A stretch of 64,000 bases of DNA from Lentisphaerota bacterium. Its GTDB lineage: Bacteria > Verrucomicrobiota > Lentisphaeria > Oligosphaerales > JABHEG01. Position numbers and translations under genes: made by a program. Location of the stretch: contig JABHEG010000118.1 of the NCBI GenBank assembly GCA_018676675.1, positions 61,584 to 125,583 on the forward strand. Direction: 5' to 3'. Positions 53,662 to 62,021 of the stretch are shown piece by piece (the first letter of the stretch is position 1; every line of letters starts with the position of its first letter). The notes under the pieces were generated by a model, which ran no database searches, had not been told where the DNA came from, and was given only the letters and a program-made list of their open reading frames with translations.

Positions 53662-54666
53662 CTACTTCTTCTCGATGTCGTCGTATTGCCTGACCACGTA
53701 TGAGATACCTGAAGCGGCCAGCAGGTCAGTAAGGGCCCGCATGGCTACGCCCAGACCATCGGGGCCGCTCCAGCCGCCGAATTGCCCGCCGCCCTTCATG
53801 TGGCCTTCGATATCCAGAATCAGTCCATCAGCCCCGAGGGCTTTGAGTTTTGCATCGATTTGGGGGATCCGGGGGGCCAGATCTTTGAAGATCCGGTCGT
53901 GGCCGGCGATGCCGACATCGACAGAGCCGAAGTAGCGGAGCGCTTCCTCGTCCACCATGATGGCTTCCGGGCAGGGCTCGGTGTAGTCCTTGATGTGCAT
54001 GAAGCCGAGCTTCCCGGCCTCGGCGACGGCCAGGTATTCTGCAAAGGCATCGCGCCCCTGGACGTGCATGTTCGCCCCATCGGGGTTGATGAGGAGGTAG
54101 TCGTTACCCACATCGTTGCAGAGGCGCAGCATCATTTCGGAGTTGAAGCCGATCAGATTGGGCTCGGGTTCCATGAGGTAGACGATGCCTGCCTGGGCGC
54201 AGGCTTCGGTCATCTGTCCCAGACGGTCGAGTCCTTCCGCGTAATAGTCATTGGCATTTGCTCCCAAGGGCGGGTAGAAGGAAAAGGCCCGGAGGAACTT
54301 GGCGCCGCAGATCTGGGCGACTTCGATCGCGCGTTTGAGGTCTTCCATATGCTCGGTATGAGTTTTGCACGGCGCTTTGTTGCCGTCATCCGAGTCTTCG
54401 AGTTTCACTTTGCCGATAGCGGTGCCGATGCAGCCAATAGTGAACCCGGCAGTCTGGCTTTGTGAAGCAATCGCCTTGACCTGGTCGTCGGAGAGGGCAC
54501 AGATGTTCTGGTTGGCCCCCGTGGTTTCATCGAAGACAAAGCGCGGAGTCCAGTATTTGAGCCCGAGGGCCTGCCCGACGAGGAGCTGTTGGGTCAGGTT
54601 CTTGTTGTCTTCAACGGGGACACCTTCGTCGAGGAAGGCAGAGACGATCACGGATGGTGTGGCCAT
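53662..54666 (-). CDS. Sugar phosphate isomerase/epimerase-like TIM barrel
   Basis: A 334-residue xylose-isomerase-like (AP endonuclease 2 fold) protein. LKRAIEVAQICGAKFLRAFSF, GIVYLMEPEPN (metal-binding Glu), NDYLLINPDGANMHV and GFMHIKDYTE (His and Asp ligands) follow the family order. GHMKGGGQFGGW near the end replaces the usual closing segment. ATG 54666 has AGAGG at about 10 bases and skips 22 unneeded upstream codons. It heads a minus-strand run with the unknown protein, methyltransferase and GH4 gene, and probably isomerises a sugar or inositol derivative. Confidence 0.83.
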   Translation of the reverse strand: MATPSVIVSAFLDEGVPVEDNKNLTQQLLVGQALGLKYWTPRFVFDETTGANQNICALSDDQVKAIASQSQTAGFTIGCIGTAIGKVKLEDSDDGNKAPCKTHTEHMEDLKRAIEVAQICGAKFLRAFSFYPPLGANANDYYAEGLDRLGQMTEACAQAGIVYLMEPEPNLIGFNSEMMLRLCNDVGNDYLLINPDGANMHVQGRDAFAEYLAVAEAGKLGFMHIKDYTEPCPEAIMVDEEALRYFGSVDVGIAGHDRIFKDLAPRIPQIDAKLKALGADGLILDIEGHMKGGGQFGGWSGPDGLGVAMRALTDLLAASGISYVVRQYDDIEKK

Positions 54667-54888
54667 TGTAGGTACCTCTATCGGGAACGCAGTTCCGGGG
54701 ACGAGTTCTCGTTCTTCTTCTGTTCGGCCCAAATATGGCCGTAGGGCCGGGGCAATTCAAGGGAGAATCCATGGGGAGGCCTGCTCCAGAGGGCGAGCAA
54801 CGGCTGGATCACTTCCTCTGTTGCGGGCGGCAGATCGCGGAGTACAGTCTCAAAACGGCAAACGGCAGCGAACGACAGGACGACCGCC

Positions 54889-55158
54889 ATGAGCACATCA
54901 GCAGGAAATGCCCCGGGGCTTGAGTTTCCTCTCGAGTGGCGGGGGCGGATTATTGCGACTGATCTGGAGGACATGCAGCAGAGCCTTGCCAACGCCCTGG
55001 GCGGCTTTGGCCTGGATGAGCCGGTTAGTCGGGGGAAGGCGTCGAAGCATGGTCGCTATGTAACATTCCACGCGACTGTGACGTTTGCGGACGACGCGAC
55101 GATGAAGGACGCGTTGTATGCGCTTTCGCAGGTCGCCGGTGTGAAGATGGTGCTGTAA
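54889..55158 (+). CDS. DUF493 (YbeD-like) small protein
   Basis: An 89-residue cytoplasmic protein. FPLEWRGRIIATD, GRYVTFHATVTFADDATMKDALYAL and the terminal VAGVKMVL follow the DUF493/YbeD pattern, an ACT-like beta-alpha-beta fold of unknown or lipoate-linked role. ATG 54889 has AGGA upstream. It is divergent from the epimerase gene and convergent with mnmE, whose stop is 90 bases away. Confidence 0.72.
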   Translation: MSTSAGNAPGLEFPLEWRGRIIATDLEDMQQSLANALGGFGLDEPVSRGKASKHGRYVTFHATVTFADDATMKDALYALSQVAGVKMVL

Positions 55159-55248
55159 CGGGCGGAGTTGGCTTGCGATGGGGGGGCGGTCTGCTTCAAC
55201 CACGCCGGGAGGTCCCTGGGGGCGGGATTCGCTGTTGTTCAGTGCTCA

Positions 55249-56634
55249 TTACTTCCCGATGCAGAATCTCGCGAAGATGTTGTCCAGGATGTCCGGGGTC
55301 GCCGTGCGTCCGGTGATCTGCCCAACGCAGTCAATCGCCGTTCGCAGGCAGATGGCAGCCAGCTCCCAATCTTCACCAGTGATGTGTTGGGTGGCTTGTT
55401 TGAGAGCCGGGGTCGCATCGGTGAGGAGGGCGGCATGACGGGCGCTCACGGCCACGTCCGGCTCTGCCCAATCCGCGGTCTGCCACACGGCTTGTTCGAC
55501 GGCGTCGAACACCTGTTCGAGGCCATCTCCTGTGATGGCGCAGGTCGGGATCGGCAGATCGTCTTTCGTGCGGGCAAGCGGCGGCGCAGGGCTGGGCAGC
55601 AGGTCCTGTTTGTTGGCGACTGTGATGACGCATCGGTCGGTGATGCTCTGCGGGGGAGCTTGCTCCTCCCGCGGGCGCGTTGCGTCCACGATCCAGAGGA
55701 TGACCTCGGCGTCTTCCAGGCTTGCCAGGCTTCGCTCGATGCCGGTCTGCTCAACAAGGTCGTCCGAATCACGGATCCCAGCCGTGTCCGTCAGGCGAAC
55801 CGGTATTCCCCGGACGTGGGCGAGCTCTTCCAGGGTATCTCGTGTCGTACCTGGGATGTGAGTGACGATTGCCCGATCGCGCCCCAGAATGGCGTTCATC
55901 AAGCTCGATTTGCCGACGTTTGGCGGACCGGCAATCACAAGGCGAACGCCGTTGCGCAGAACTTCACCCGTGTTCTCTGAAGCCCTGAGCGTCCAGATTC
56001 GCTCGGCGGCTGTGTCAACTCGGGCTGCGAGCTGTTCTTGCGGGACCCACTGGAGGTCTTCTTCGGGGAAGTCCAGACGTCCTTCCACTTCGCTCAACAG
56101 GAAGATGAGCTCATCATAGACCGTGTTCAGCTTGCTTCTCAGGTGGCCTTGCAGCTGATGGTTGGCGATTCGCAGAGCCGCTTCGGTATGCGCACCGATC
56201 ACATCCATGACGGCTTCGGACTGCGTCAAGTCCATTTTGCCGTTGACGAATGCTCGGCGGGTGAATTCCCCAGGGTCGGCATGTCGAGCTCCGGCTTCCA
56301 GCAGAGCCAGGAGGACAAGCCGTGCTCCCAGGGCCCCACCGTGGCAGTGGAGTTCGACCATGTCTTCCCCGGTGTAGCTGGCGGGGCCGGGCATGAAAAC
56401 GGCCAGGACTTGATCATCGAGCACACTTTGGGCAGCGATTGCTTTGCCCAAACGAACTCCTCGAGGGAGGCCATCGCGAATGCGTTGTGCTCCGTGCCAC
56501 ACCTCGTCGGCCACACGTGCCGCGGCAGGGCCGGAGATGCGCACGATGGCAATCGGTCCACCCAGTGCGGTCGAGAACGCGGCGATGGTGTCTTCGCGGT
56601 CGGACGAAAGAGCTTGGTGCGTACAATTGGTCAC
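55249..56634 (-). CDS. mnmE: tRNA modification GTPase MnmE (TrmE)
   Basis: A 461-residue GTPase that, with MnmG, builds the cm5U-type modification at the wobble uridine of certain tRNAs. The N-terminal folate-binding domain (DTIAAFSTALGGPIAIVRISG), the helical domain, the G domain with GPPNVGKSS (near 240), the G2/G3 region IPGTTRDT and DTAG, NKQD, and the essential C-terminal CIGK are all present. GTG 56634 is chosen for GGGAG 8 bases upstream; TTG 56655 is also in frame. mnmG is not in the window. Confidence 0.93.
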   Translation of the reverse strand: MTNCTHQALSSDREDTIAAFSTALGGPIAIVRISGPAAARVADEVWHGAQRIRDGLPRGVRLGKAIAAQSVLDDQVLAVFMPGPASYTGEDMVELHCHGGALGARLVLLALLEAGARHADPGEFTRRAFVNGKMDLTQSEAVMDVIGAHTEAALRIANHQLQGHLRSKLNTVYDELIFLLSEVEGRLDFPEEDLQWVPQEQLAARVDTAAERIWTLRASENTGEVLRNGVRLVIAGPPNVGKSSLMNAILGRDRAIVTHIPGTTRDTLEELAHVRGIPVRLTDTAGIRDSDDLVEQTGIERSLASLEDAEVILWIVDATRPREEQAPPQSITDRCVITVANKQDLLPSPAPPLARTKDDLPIPTCAITGDGLEQVFDAVEQAVWQTADWAEPDVAVSARHAALLTDATPALKQATQHITGEDWELAAICLRTAIDCVGQITGRTATPDILDNIFARFCIGK

Positions 56635-57061
56635 GGTGAGGACTCCCGATGGCAATGATCCGGCCGTGTGTTTCCTCGGGCAATATACTGCATGGGGGCA
56701 CAGGTGATGGCACGAAACTCATCTCGCTGCAGAAGGAGGCTCTGGCAGGCCGCCGGAGGTCCTGAGGTCACTGCTGTTGAGCTGGCTTCCCCCCCGGGGA
56801 AGGTGGCCGCTGCGGACATCGCCCTTTCAGCAGGTCTCGCTCTTGGGAACGCTCTTGGAGGGGCGGCAGCTCCGACGACCGTGCCTGATGCCAACAACAT
56901 TGGGGCTGACGTGCCGCGCACATTCCGGGAAGGGAGAGACGAATGCCTGGAGTGGGTATTTGCATTGTTGCGAAGCGGGTGATACTATATGATATCGTGT
57001 GATACTACATGGTCGCCAGTGGGGTGACACGGCTGAGCAGATATCCCGAAAGGGGGTTGAC
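56635..57061. other. Intergenic region with a predicted promoter and phased direct repeats
   Basis: The 427 bases between divergent mnmE and the HTH gene contain GC-rich sequence without a supported gene, then an unusually AT-rich tract at about 56979-57011 that forms the direct repeat annotated separately. A 104-codon open frame crosses the region but shows no protein-like conservation or binding site. Confidence 0.5.
56965..57011 (+). promoter_or_regulatory. Promoter-like pair overlapping a 20-bp-phased direct repeat
   Basis: GTGATACTATATG (56979-56991) and GTGATACTACATG (56999-57011) differ at one base and start exactly 20 bases apart, about two helical turns. TTGTTG at 56965-56970 and TATGAT at 56988-56993 have 17-base spacing, so the repeat covers and follows the -10. 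This is a good candidate operator for the HTH protein encoded 51 bases downstream. Confidence 0.55.
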
Positions 57062-57532
57062 ATGTCAGGTGAGAAACTGCCGATTCAGGGCCCGCAATGG
57101 TTCACGATCAAACAGGCTGCCGAGTACTTGGCCGTCGGGGAACCGACGATATACCGATGGATGAGAGAGAGTCGCATGACCTACCGCAAGGTAGGTGACT
57201 CGACCCGGTTCCTGCAGGAAGATCTGGACGCTTTGGTTGAGGTCCATCGCAGCGATAAGGACGTCCAACAGGCCCATGATGTCTGCCCAACGTGCCACCA
57301 TGACGTGCTTGTCCCCGGGCATACGCAGAGCACTGGACGCATCTACTTCCGTCCGGACAAGTCTGCCTTCTGGACGCTGCGAGATGCCAATGTTCCCACG
57401 GAGGCGAAGATGTGCGCTCGGTGCGGCGCCATCGTGACCTACGGGGACGTCGAGAAACTGCAGGCTCTCAGGAGTGTCCCGGACGGTGAGGAAGAGGCGG
57501 AGGTCTCAGAGGAGTCACCCAGTGATGCATGA
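57062..57532 (+). CDS. Excisionase/MerR-type HTH protein with C-terminal zinc ribbon
   Basis: A 156-residue protein. Residues about 10-60 are the helix-turn-helix of the excisionase family (FTIKQAAEYLAVGEPTIYRWMRESRMTYRKVGDSTRFLQEDLDAL). The rest has two Cys pairs, CPTCHHD and CARCGA, spaced about 50 residues apart with a beta-rich segment between, a probable zinc ribbon, and an acidic tail. ATG 57062 has AGGGGG just upstream. The last codons overlap the start of the MoxR gene by 8 bases, so it is the first gene of that operon. It may regulate its own operon through the upstream direct repeat, which is inference. Confidence 0.82.
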   Translation: MSGEKLPIQGPQWFTIKQAAEYLAVGEPTIYRWMRESRMTYRKVGDSTRFLQEDLDALVEVHRSDKDVQQAHDVCPTCHHDVLVPGHTQSTGRIYFRPDKSAFWTLRDANVPTEAKMCARCGAIVTYGDVEKLQALRSVPDGEEEAEVSEESPSDA

Positions 57533-58475
57533 TGAGACGTTTGAGAGCTCGTGTCAGGTTGCGGCGGATCTGGTCGGGAACGTGGAGCGCGTGATCGTTG
57601 GGAAGCATGACGCCGTTGTTCGGGCCGTGAAGGCACTGCTTGCCCGAGGGCATATCCTGGTGGAGGATGTGCCCGGAGTGGGAAAGACGGTATTGGCCAA
57701 AGCCATTGCCACATCGATTCAGGCTGACTTCAAACGGGTGCAGTTCACTGCGGATCTGTTGCCTTCAGATGTGACCGGTGTGTCGATTTACGACCAGCAT
57801 GAGAACATCTTCCGCTTCCGTCCCGGTCCTCTGTTCGCCCACGTTCTTCTCGGGGACGAGATCAACCGAGCCACGCCTCGGACGCAGTCGAGCTTGCTGG
57901 AGGCGATGGAGGAAGAGCAGGCCACCGTGGACGGCGTGGCCCATCCCTTGCAGCGCCCGTTCTTTGTGATTGCCACGCAGAACCCTATCGAGTTGGAGGG
58001 GACATACCCCCTGCCGTTCGCTCAGATGGACCGTTTTATCATTCGTCTGCGGCTGGGCTACCTGAGCGCCGGCGAAGAGGCGCTGATGGCCAAATCCCGT
58101 CTGCATGGTTCCCCCCTGTCAGCGTTGACCCCGGTTATCGACTGCGCCGAGCTCATTGCGACTCAGGATGCGGTCTGCGGTGTCCGCATCAGTGATGATC
58201 TGATTGATTACGTCGTTCGCCTGGTTCAAGCGACGCGGGTGGAAGACGGGATCGAGTATGGTGCGAGTCCCAGAGGGACGCTGGATCTGGTGCGTTACAG
58301 CCAGGCAACTGCGTTGCTGGATGGCCGCTCCTATGTCCTGCCGGATGACATCAAGGAGTCTGCTACGGCCGTACTATCGCACCGGCTGGTGATCCGACGA
58401 GGGACGCGCCGGGCCACGCTGAACAGCGATGATGTGCTGCATGAACTCATCGAGCGGACGGAGGTCCCTCTATGA
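57525..58475 (+). CDS. MoxR-family AAA+ ATPase
   Basis: A 316-residue AAA ATPase. Walker A is in EDVPGVGKTVLAKA (near 50) and Walker B in LLGDEINRATPRTQ (near 108). Sensor 1 is ATQNPIELEGTYPLPFAQMDRF, and the C-terminal helical lid ends the protein. MoxR ATPases act as chaperones on cofactor or envelope proteins, usually with vWA-domain partners. ATG 57525 overlaps the end of the HTH gene, and its stop overlaps the DUF58 start (ATGA), so the genes are translationally coupled. Confidence 0.92.
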   Translation: MHDETFESSCQVAADLVGNVERVIVGKHDAVVRAVKALLARGHILVEDVPGVGKTVLAKAIATSIQADFKRVQFTADLLPSDVTGVSIYDQHENIFRFRPGPLFAHVLLGDEINRATPRTQSSLLEAMEEEQATVDGVAHPLQRPFFVIATQNPIELEGTYPLPFAQMDRFIIRLRLGYLSAGEEALMAKSRLHGSPLSALTPVIDCAELIATQDAVCGVRISDDLIDYVVRLVQATRVEDGIEYGASPRGTLDLVRYSQATALLDGRSYVLPDDIKESATAVLSHRLVIRRGTRRATLNSDDVLHELIERTEVPL

Positions 58476-59596
58476 TCACCGTGACCTGGGCAGGCGCTGG
58501 ATTTGCAGGTCTGGCTGTCCTGCTGTACATGGCGTCGATGCAGGCAACGACTGGTTTGCTCTTTCTTGTCCTTGGGGTGGTTTTTGCGTGTTTCATGGTG
58601 AACGCGATTGGCGCTTTCCAGAGCGCCCGGTGCCTGATGGCGACTCCTCCCAAAGTGCTGCGGGGCACGGAGGGTGAGCCGCTGCGTGAGCCGTGGCGGG
58701 TGAGTAACTCTGCGCGCCGCAACGCGGGAATGGCCTCGGTCATGTCCCCTTGGGGAGTCCTCCTGCGGATTGCGGCTGTTCCCGCTGGAGCGACCACGCG
58801 GATTCGCCCTGTGCTGGCCCTGCCGTCGCGTGGTGTCTATGCATATGGGCGTTTGCGTTTGGCGAGCACGTATCCATTCGGACTCGTTCGTTTTGAGAAG
58901 AGGATGGATGCTGGTGGGGAGATTGTTGTATGCCCTGAAGTGTACGAGTGTCTGGCGCCCCCAGCCAGTGGCCATGTGCCTGTCTTGGGCGGGGGAGTCG
59001 TGGGCACGCGACGGTCTCCCTCGGGGAGTTACTTCCACGGAGTCAGGCCAATGACAGCAGGGGATCCGGTGCGTCTGGTCCATTGGCCGAGCTCGTCAAA
59101 GGGGCAAGGGCTCATGGTCAAGGAGTTTGACGAGGAGCTTGCCGGCCGGATCGCGGTCCTTGTGGATTGCAGCGTGGAGGAAGGCGCACCAGTGCTGGAC
59201 CGGGCAGCCCGAGCTGCCGGCTCCGTAGCTTTGGCCTGCCTGGATCGTGGCGACCATGTAGATGTGGTGGATCTCGGCCGGGGCGAACTCGTGTCCGTAT
59301 CTCCCTTCGTTGATTCGGATGTGGTGTTGACGGCTCTGGCTCGCCTGGAAGGGAAAGGGCCGGGGACGTTTGGTTCTCATCTTGAGGAGGTGAGCGGTCG
59401 TCTGGGGCCGCGGACGGCCCTCTGTTTTGTGCTCACGGGAGCCGTCACGGAAGCGCACGATGCCGTCGTGTGCCGCCTCGTCGAGCGTGGGCGTCGCGTC
59501 AGCGTCTGTCTGCCGGATTCGGTAGGCGCGCTGGAGTGGCCTCCGGAGGTACGCGTGTTTCAGTACGGAGAGCGGTCCCTTGCGCCGTGTGGATGA
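58472..59596 (+). CDS. DUF58 (vWA-like) membrane protein
   Basis: A 374-residue protein with two N-terminal membrane helices (GFAGLAVLLYMASM, LLFLVLGVVFACFM). It has the DUF58 core PSGSYFHGVRPMTAGDPVRLVHWPSSSKGQGLMVKEFDEE. RIAVLVDCSVEEGA is a vWA-like strand in which the usual DxSxS is altered to DCSVE, so metal binding may be weakened. DUF58 proteins accompany MoxR ATPases and transglutaminase-like TgpA proteins; the trio is conserved widely with an envelope-related but unresolved role. Confidence 0.88.
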   Translation: MITVTWAGAGFAGLAVLLYMASMQATTGLLFLVLGVVFACFMVNAIGAFQSARCLMATPPKVLRGTEGEPLREPWRVSNSARRNAGMASVMSPWGVLLRIAAVPAGATTRIRPVLALPSRGVYAYGRLRLASTYPFGLVRFEKRMDAGGEIVVCPEVYECLAPPASGHVPVLGGGVVGTRRSPSGSYFHGVRPMTAGDPVRLVHWPSSSKGQGLMVKEFDEELAGRIAVLVDCSVEEGAPVLDRAARAAGSVALACLDRGDHVDVVDLGRGELVSVSPFVDSDVVLTALARLEGKGPGTFGSHLEEVSGRLGPRTALCFVLTGAVTEAHDAVVCRLVERGRRVSVCLPDSVGALEWPPEVRVFQYGERSLAPCG

Positions 59597-59604
59597 GGTG
59601 GTGA

Positions 59605-61536
59605 GTGACCGATGAGAGGACATCAAGAGACCGGTGCTCGTGGCACTACCTGGTGTTGCTTGGGCTCCTGTGTCAGGGATTCGCCTGCCAACAATGGTTG
59701 ATGGCCTTGGTCTTTGGCGGGTTGTGGTGGTGGGCGATACGTGCATCGCGCCCGGTGACGCGAGTACCCGAGCCGGTGGAAGCCGTTCTGCTGACTGTCT
59801 GTCTCTGGGTAGCCTACCAGTTGGCTCCGCGGGTAGGAATTGTCTGGTTTGCCAGCGTCAGCAACGCTCTCGTTCTATACCAGTTGCTTCGTCTGGCTGA
59901 GCGTGCGGGGCGCCGGAAGCGTTACTTCTCGGCCGCGGTGGCCGTCACCCAGATCGCGGTCGGTGCCCAGGCTGTGTTCGACTACCGATTCGCTCTGATT
60001 CTCATCGGAGCTTTGGCCCTCCTGCCGGCGACGCTGCGTGAGCTCGAAGCGAGTCGTCACGGCGTGGTGATCCGGCCTCGAGCGGCTTTGCCGCGTTGGC
60101 GGGAAGCCGCACTTCTGTTCTTCTTCATGGGGGCCTTCTTCGTTCTCTTCCCTCGCACCCACGTCAGCACGTATCGCTCCCGACTCGGCATGGTGCACGG
60201 GGGGCAACAGAGAGAGATTGACATGGGGGAGAGTGCAGATGATGAAGGTGATCTGATGGTCTTCCGGATTGAGGGGGAGGATATCGGGTATCTGCGCTGC
60301 CTGGCACTGGATGTGTTTGATGGGAGTACCTGGCGGGCTTCCCCCAAGATGTATCGCGAGGTCGGGAGACCTCATTCAAACGAACGGGACAGAGCCGTTC
60401 ACCGCCAGGTAAAGGTGCTCGCCCACAAGGTGTTGCGGACGGCCCTTCCGGTTGATGGCGCTGTCCTTGATATGCGCGGTGACTACACCCAGTGGCCGAT
60501 CTTGGCGGAGCACGGCGGGGCAATGATGCCGTTGCCTTTGCGGCGACCGTCCACCTACTATTACTGGACGCGACCCGGTCCTTTGGTTTGCTCTCTGTCC
60601 CCGGACCAGCGGCGGCGGTACACGGCTGTTCCAGAGGTCTCCGCCGGGGTCAGACAATGGACGATGAGCACCGTCGGCGAGGGCCTCGGGCCTCGGGAGC
60701 AGGCCGAGCGGCTGGTTCAGCGTTTCCGCACGGAGTTCACCTATCAACTCGGAGCTCCTGTGCTGCGCTCTGACACCGCCCTGGAGGAGTTCCTTCTGGT
60801 CCGCAAGGAGGGGCACTGTGGCCGTTATGCCTCGGCCCTCTCCGCGTTACTGCGTACTCGGAACATCCCTGCCCGTGTTGTCTTAGGATACCTTCCGAGT
60901 GAGGAGAACGCCTTTGGGGGCTTCTACAACGTTCGGACGCGTCATGCTCATGCGTGGAGTGAGGCCTGGTTCGAGGATGAGGGGTGGGTGACCCTTGACG
61001 CGACCCCGGTTGGTGAGAGTATTCCGCGGGAACGGCGGCGCCTGAGCCTGACTCTGTATGAGTGGGTCGAGTTCGTCTGGTACTCCAAGATTGTGGAGTT
61101 CGGCTTCGCGGAGCAGATCCGTTTGGCGGGGGGGATCACGCACACGATGCAGGCCGCCCTGACCACTGTTCTCGGCACCCGGGCGGGGTTGGTGTTGGCT
61201 GTCGTGCTCGTAGGGGCACTCACGGTGGTCCGGAAGCTGCGCGATCGATACCCTCGGAAGGGGGCTGGGACGTCGCGTCAGCGTGCTGCCTTTGCTCGGA
61301 ACTTCTACGGGCGGTTCCTTCGCCTGCTTCGCCGGGAGCACCATGTCAAGCGGGCGAGCCAGACTCCCCTGGAGTTCCTGAGCGGGCTTCGCGGAGCTGA
61401 ATATCCACGAGGGGAAGACGCGGAGGTCGTGACCCGACAATTCTGTCGGGTTCGGTACGCAGAGTCACCTCTGTCTGACGTGGAGGAAGCGGAGATAGGG
61501 GCGGCCCTCGATCGCATTCGACGACGTTCGGAGTGA
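59605..61536 (+). CDS. TgpA-like transglutaminase-domain membrane protein
   Basis: A 643-residue protein. Several N-terminal membrane helices occupy about 10-190, followed by a periplasmic region with the transglutaminase core. The catalytic triad is visible: Cys in EGHCGRYASAL (near 404), His in TRHAHAWSEAW (near 448) and Asp in VTLDATP (near 463). A final membrane helix (LVLAVVLVGALTVV) precedes a cytoplasmic DUF4129-like tail. GTG 59605 has GAGG upstream. Transglutaminase-like cores may cross-link or hydrolyse proteins or peptidoglycan. It closes the MoxR-DUF58-TgpA operon. Confidence 0.9.
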   Translation: MTDERTSRDRCSWHYLVLLGLLCQGFACQQWLMALVFGGLWWWAIRASRPVTRVPEPVEAVLLTVCLWVAYQLAPRVGIVWFASVSNALVLYQLLRLAERAGRRKRYFSAAVAVTQIAVGAQAVFDYRFALILIGALALLPATLRELEASRHGVVIRPRAALPRWREAALLFFFMGAFFVLFPRTHVSTYRSRLGMVHGGQQREIDMGESADDEGDLMVFRIEGEDIGYLRCLALDVFDGSTWRASPKMYREVGRPHSNERDRAVHRQVKVLAHKVLRTALPVDGAVLDMRGDYTQWPILAEHGGAMMPLPLRRPSTYYYWTRPGPLVCSLSPDQRRRYTAVPEVSAGVRQWTMSTVGEGLGPREQAERLVQRFRTEFTYQLGAPVLRSDTALEEFLLVRKEGHCGRYASALSALLRTRNIPARVVLGYLPSEENAFGGFYNVRTRHAHAWSEAWFEDEGWVTLDATPVGESIPRERRRLSLTLYEWVEFVWYSKIVEFGFAEQIRLAGGITHTMQAALTTVLGTRAGLVLAVVLVGALTVVRKLRDRYPRKGAGTSRQRAAFARNFYGRFLRLLRREHHVKRASQTPLEFLSGLRGAEYPRGEDAEVVTRQFCRVRYAESPLSDVEEAEIGAALDRIRRRSE

Positions 61537-61815
61537 GGTGCCCGCGGGGGACGGACAAGGGGCTGATGCAAGGCAACGCTTCAGGTACAGTGAGGGAGTC
61601 CAGCCCGATCGCGCTCCTGGTCCGTTTGTACCCTCCTTATGGACCAGGGGTCAGATCAAGAGCCGGATCAAGAGTGAGGCTGCTTCGCCTCACAAAAGTG
61701 AGGGGTCACGATGCAGGCCCCCCGAGTGTTGACAGAAGAGGTGACGACGAGTACCTTCTGAGGATTACAGCAATCACAGGCGAGCCCACTGAATCCTCAT
61801 TACAGGAGCCTTCCC
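61537..61815. other. Intergenic region with a GATC repeat and a small hairpin
   Basis: It contains GATCAAGAGCCGGATCAAGAGT (61654-61675), also present inverted at 4948-4969, immediately followed by the hairpin GTGAGGC-6-GCCTCAC. A TTGACA (61729-61734) begins the promoter annotated separately. Confidence 0.5.
61729..61757 (+). promoter_or_regulatory. Predicted promoter of the cysteine-rich microprotein gene
   Basis: A perfect TTGACA (61729-61734) is followed after 17 bases by TACCTT (61752-61757), a poor -10 with three matches. It lies about 60 bases before the microprotein start codon. Confidence 0.35.
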
Positions 61816-61956
61816 ATGGCGAAAGAACTCAATCCCGACTGTCCCTGCACCAACGTTGACTGTCCCCGCCATGGTGACTGCGAAGCCTGCCGAGAGAACC
61901 ATCACTCGAAGGGGCAGAAGACGTCTTGTGAGCGTCTCAAGGACGAAGCCAAGTAG
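61816..61956 (+). CDS. Cysteine-rich 46-residue microprotein (DUF6485-like)
   Basis: The frame encodes 46 residues with Cys at positions 9, 11, 16, 22, 25 and 38. The core CPC...CPRHGDCEACRENHHSKG matches the DUF6485-type pattern of small cytosolic cysteine-rich proteins. ATG 61816 has AGGAG about 8 bases upstream, and a TTGACA-type promoter lies further up. The Cys/His spacing suggests a single zinc- or metal-binding knuckle. The function is unknown. It follows the MoxR operon on the same strand but probably has its own promoter. Confidence 0.72.
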   Translation: MAKELNPDCPCTNVDCPRHGDCEACRENHHSKGQKTSCERLKDEAK

Positions 61957-62021
61957 AGATGCTCGGATGGCGCGGACTTCGCCGTCCGCGCCGCGCTGTC
62001 CTTACGTGGTTTTCGGGACGT

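Noticed and set aside
56668..56982. A 104-codon open frame in front of the HTH gene
   Set aside because: There is no ribosome binding site or recognisable pattern, and its end runs into the AT-rich promoter-like direct repeat.
61664..61692. GTGAGGC-6-GCCTCAC as a rho-independent terminator of the transglutaminase operon
   Set aside because: The stem is only 7 bp, no T-run follows, and it lies 130 bases beyond the stop beside a dispersed repeat.
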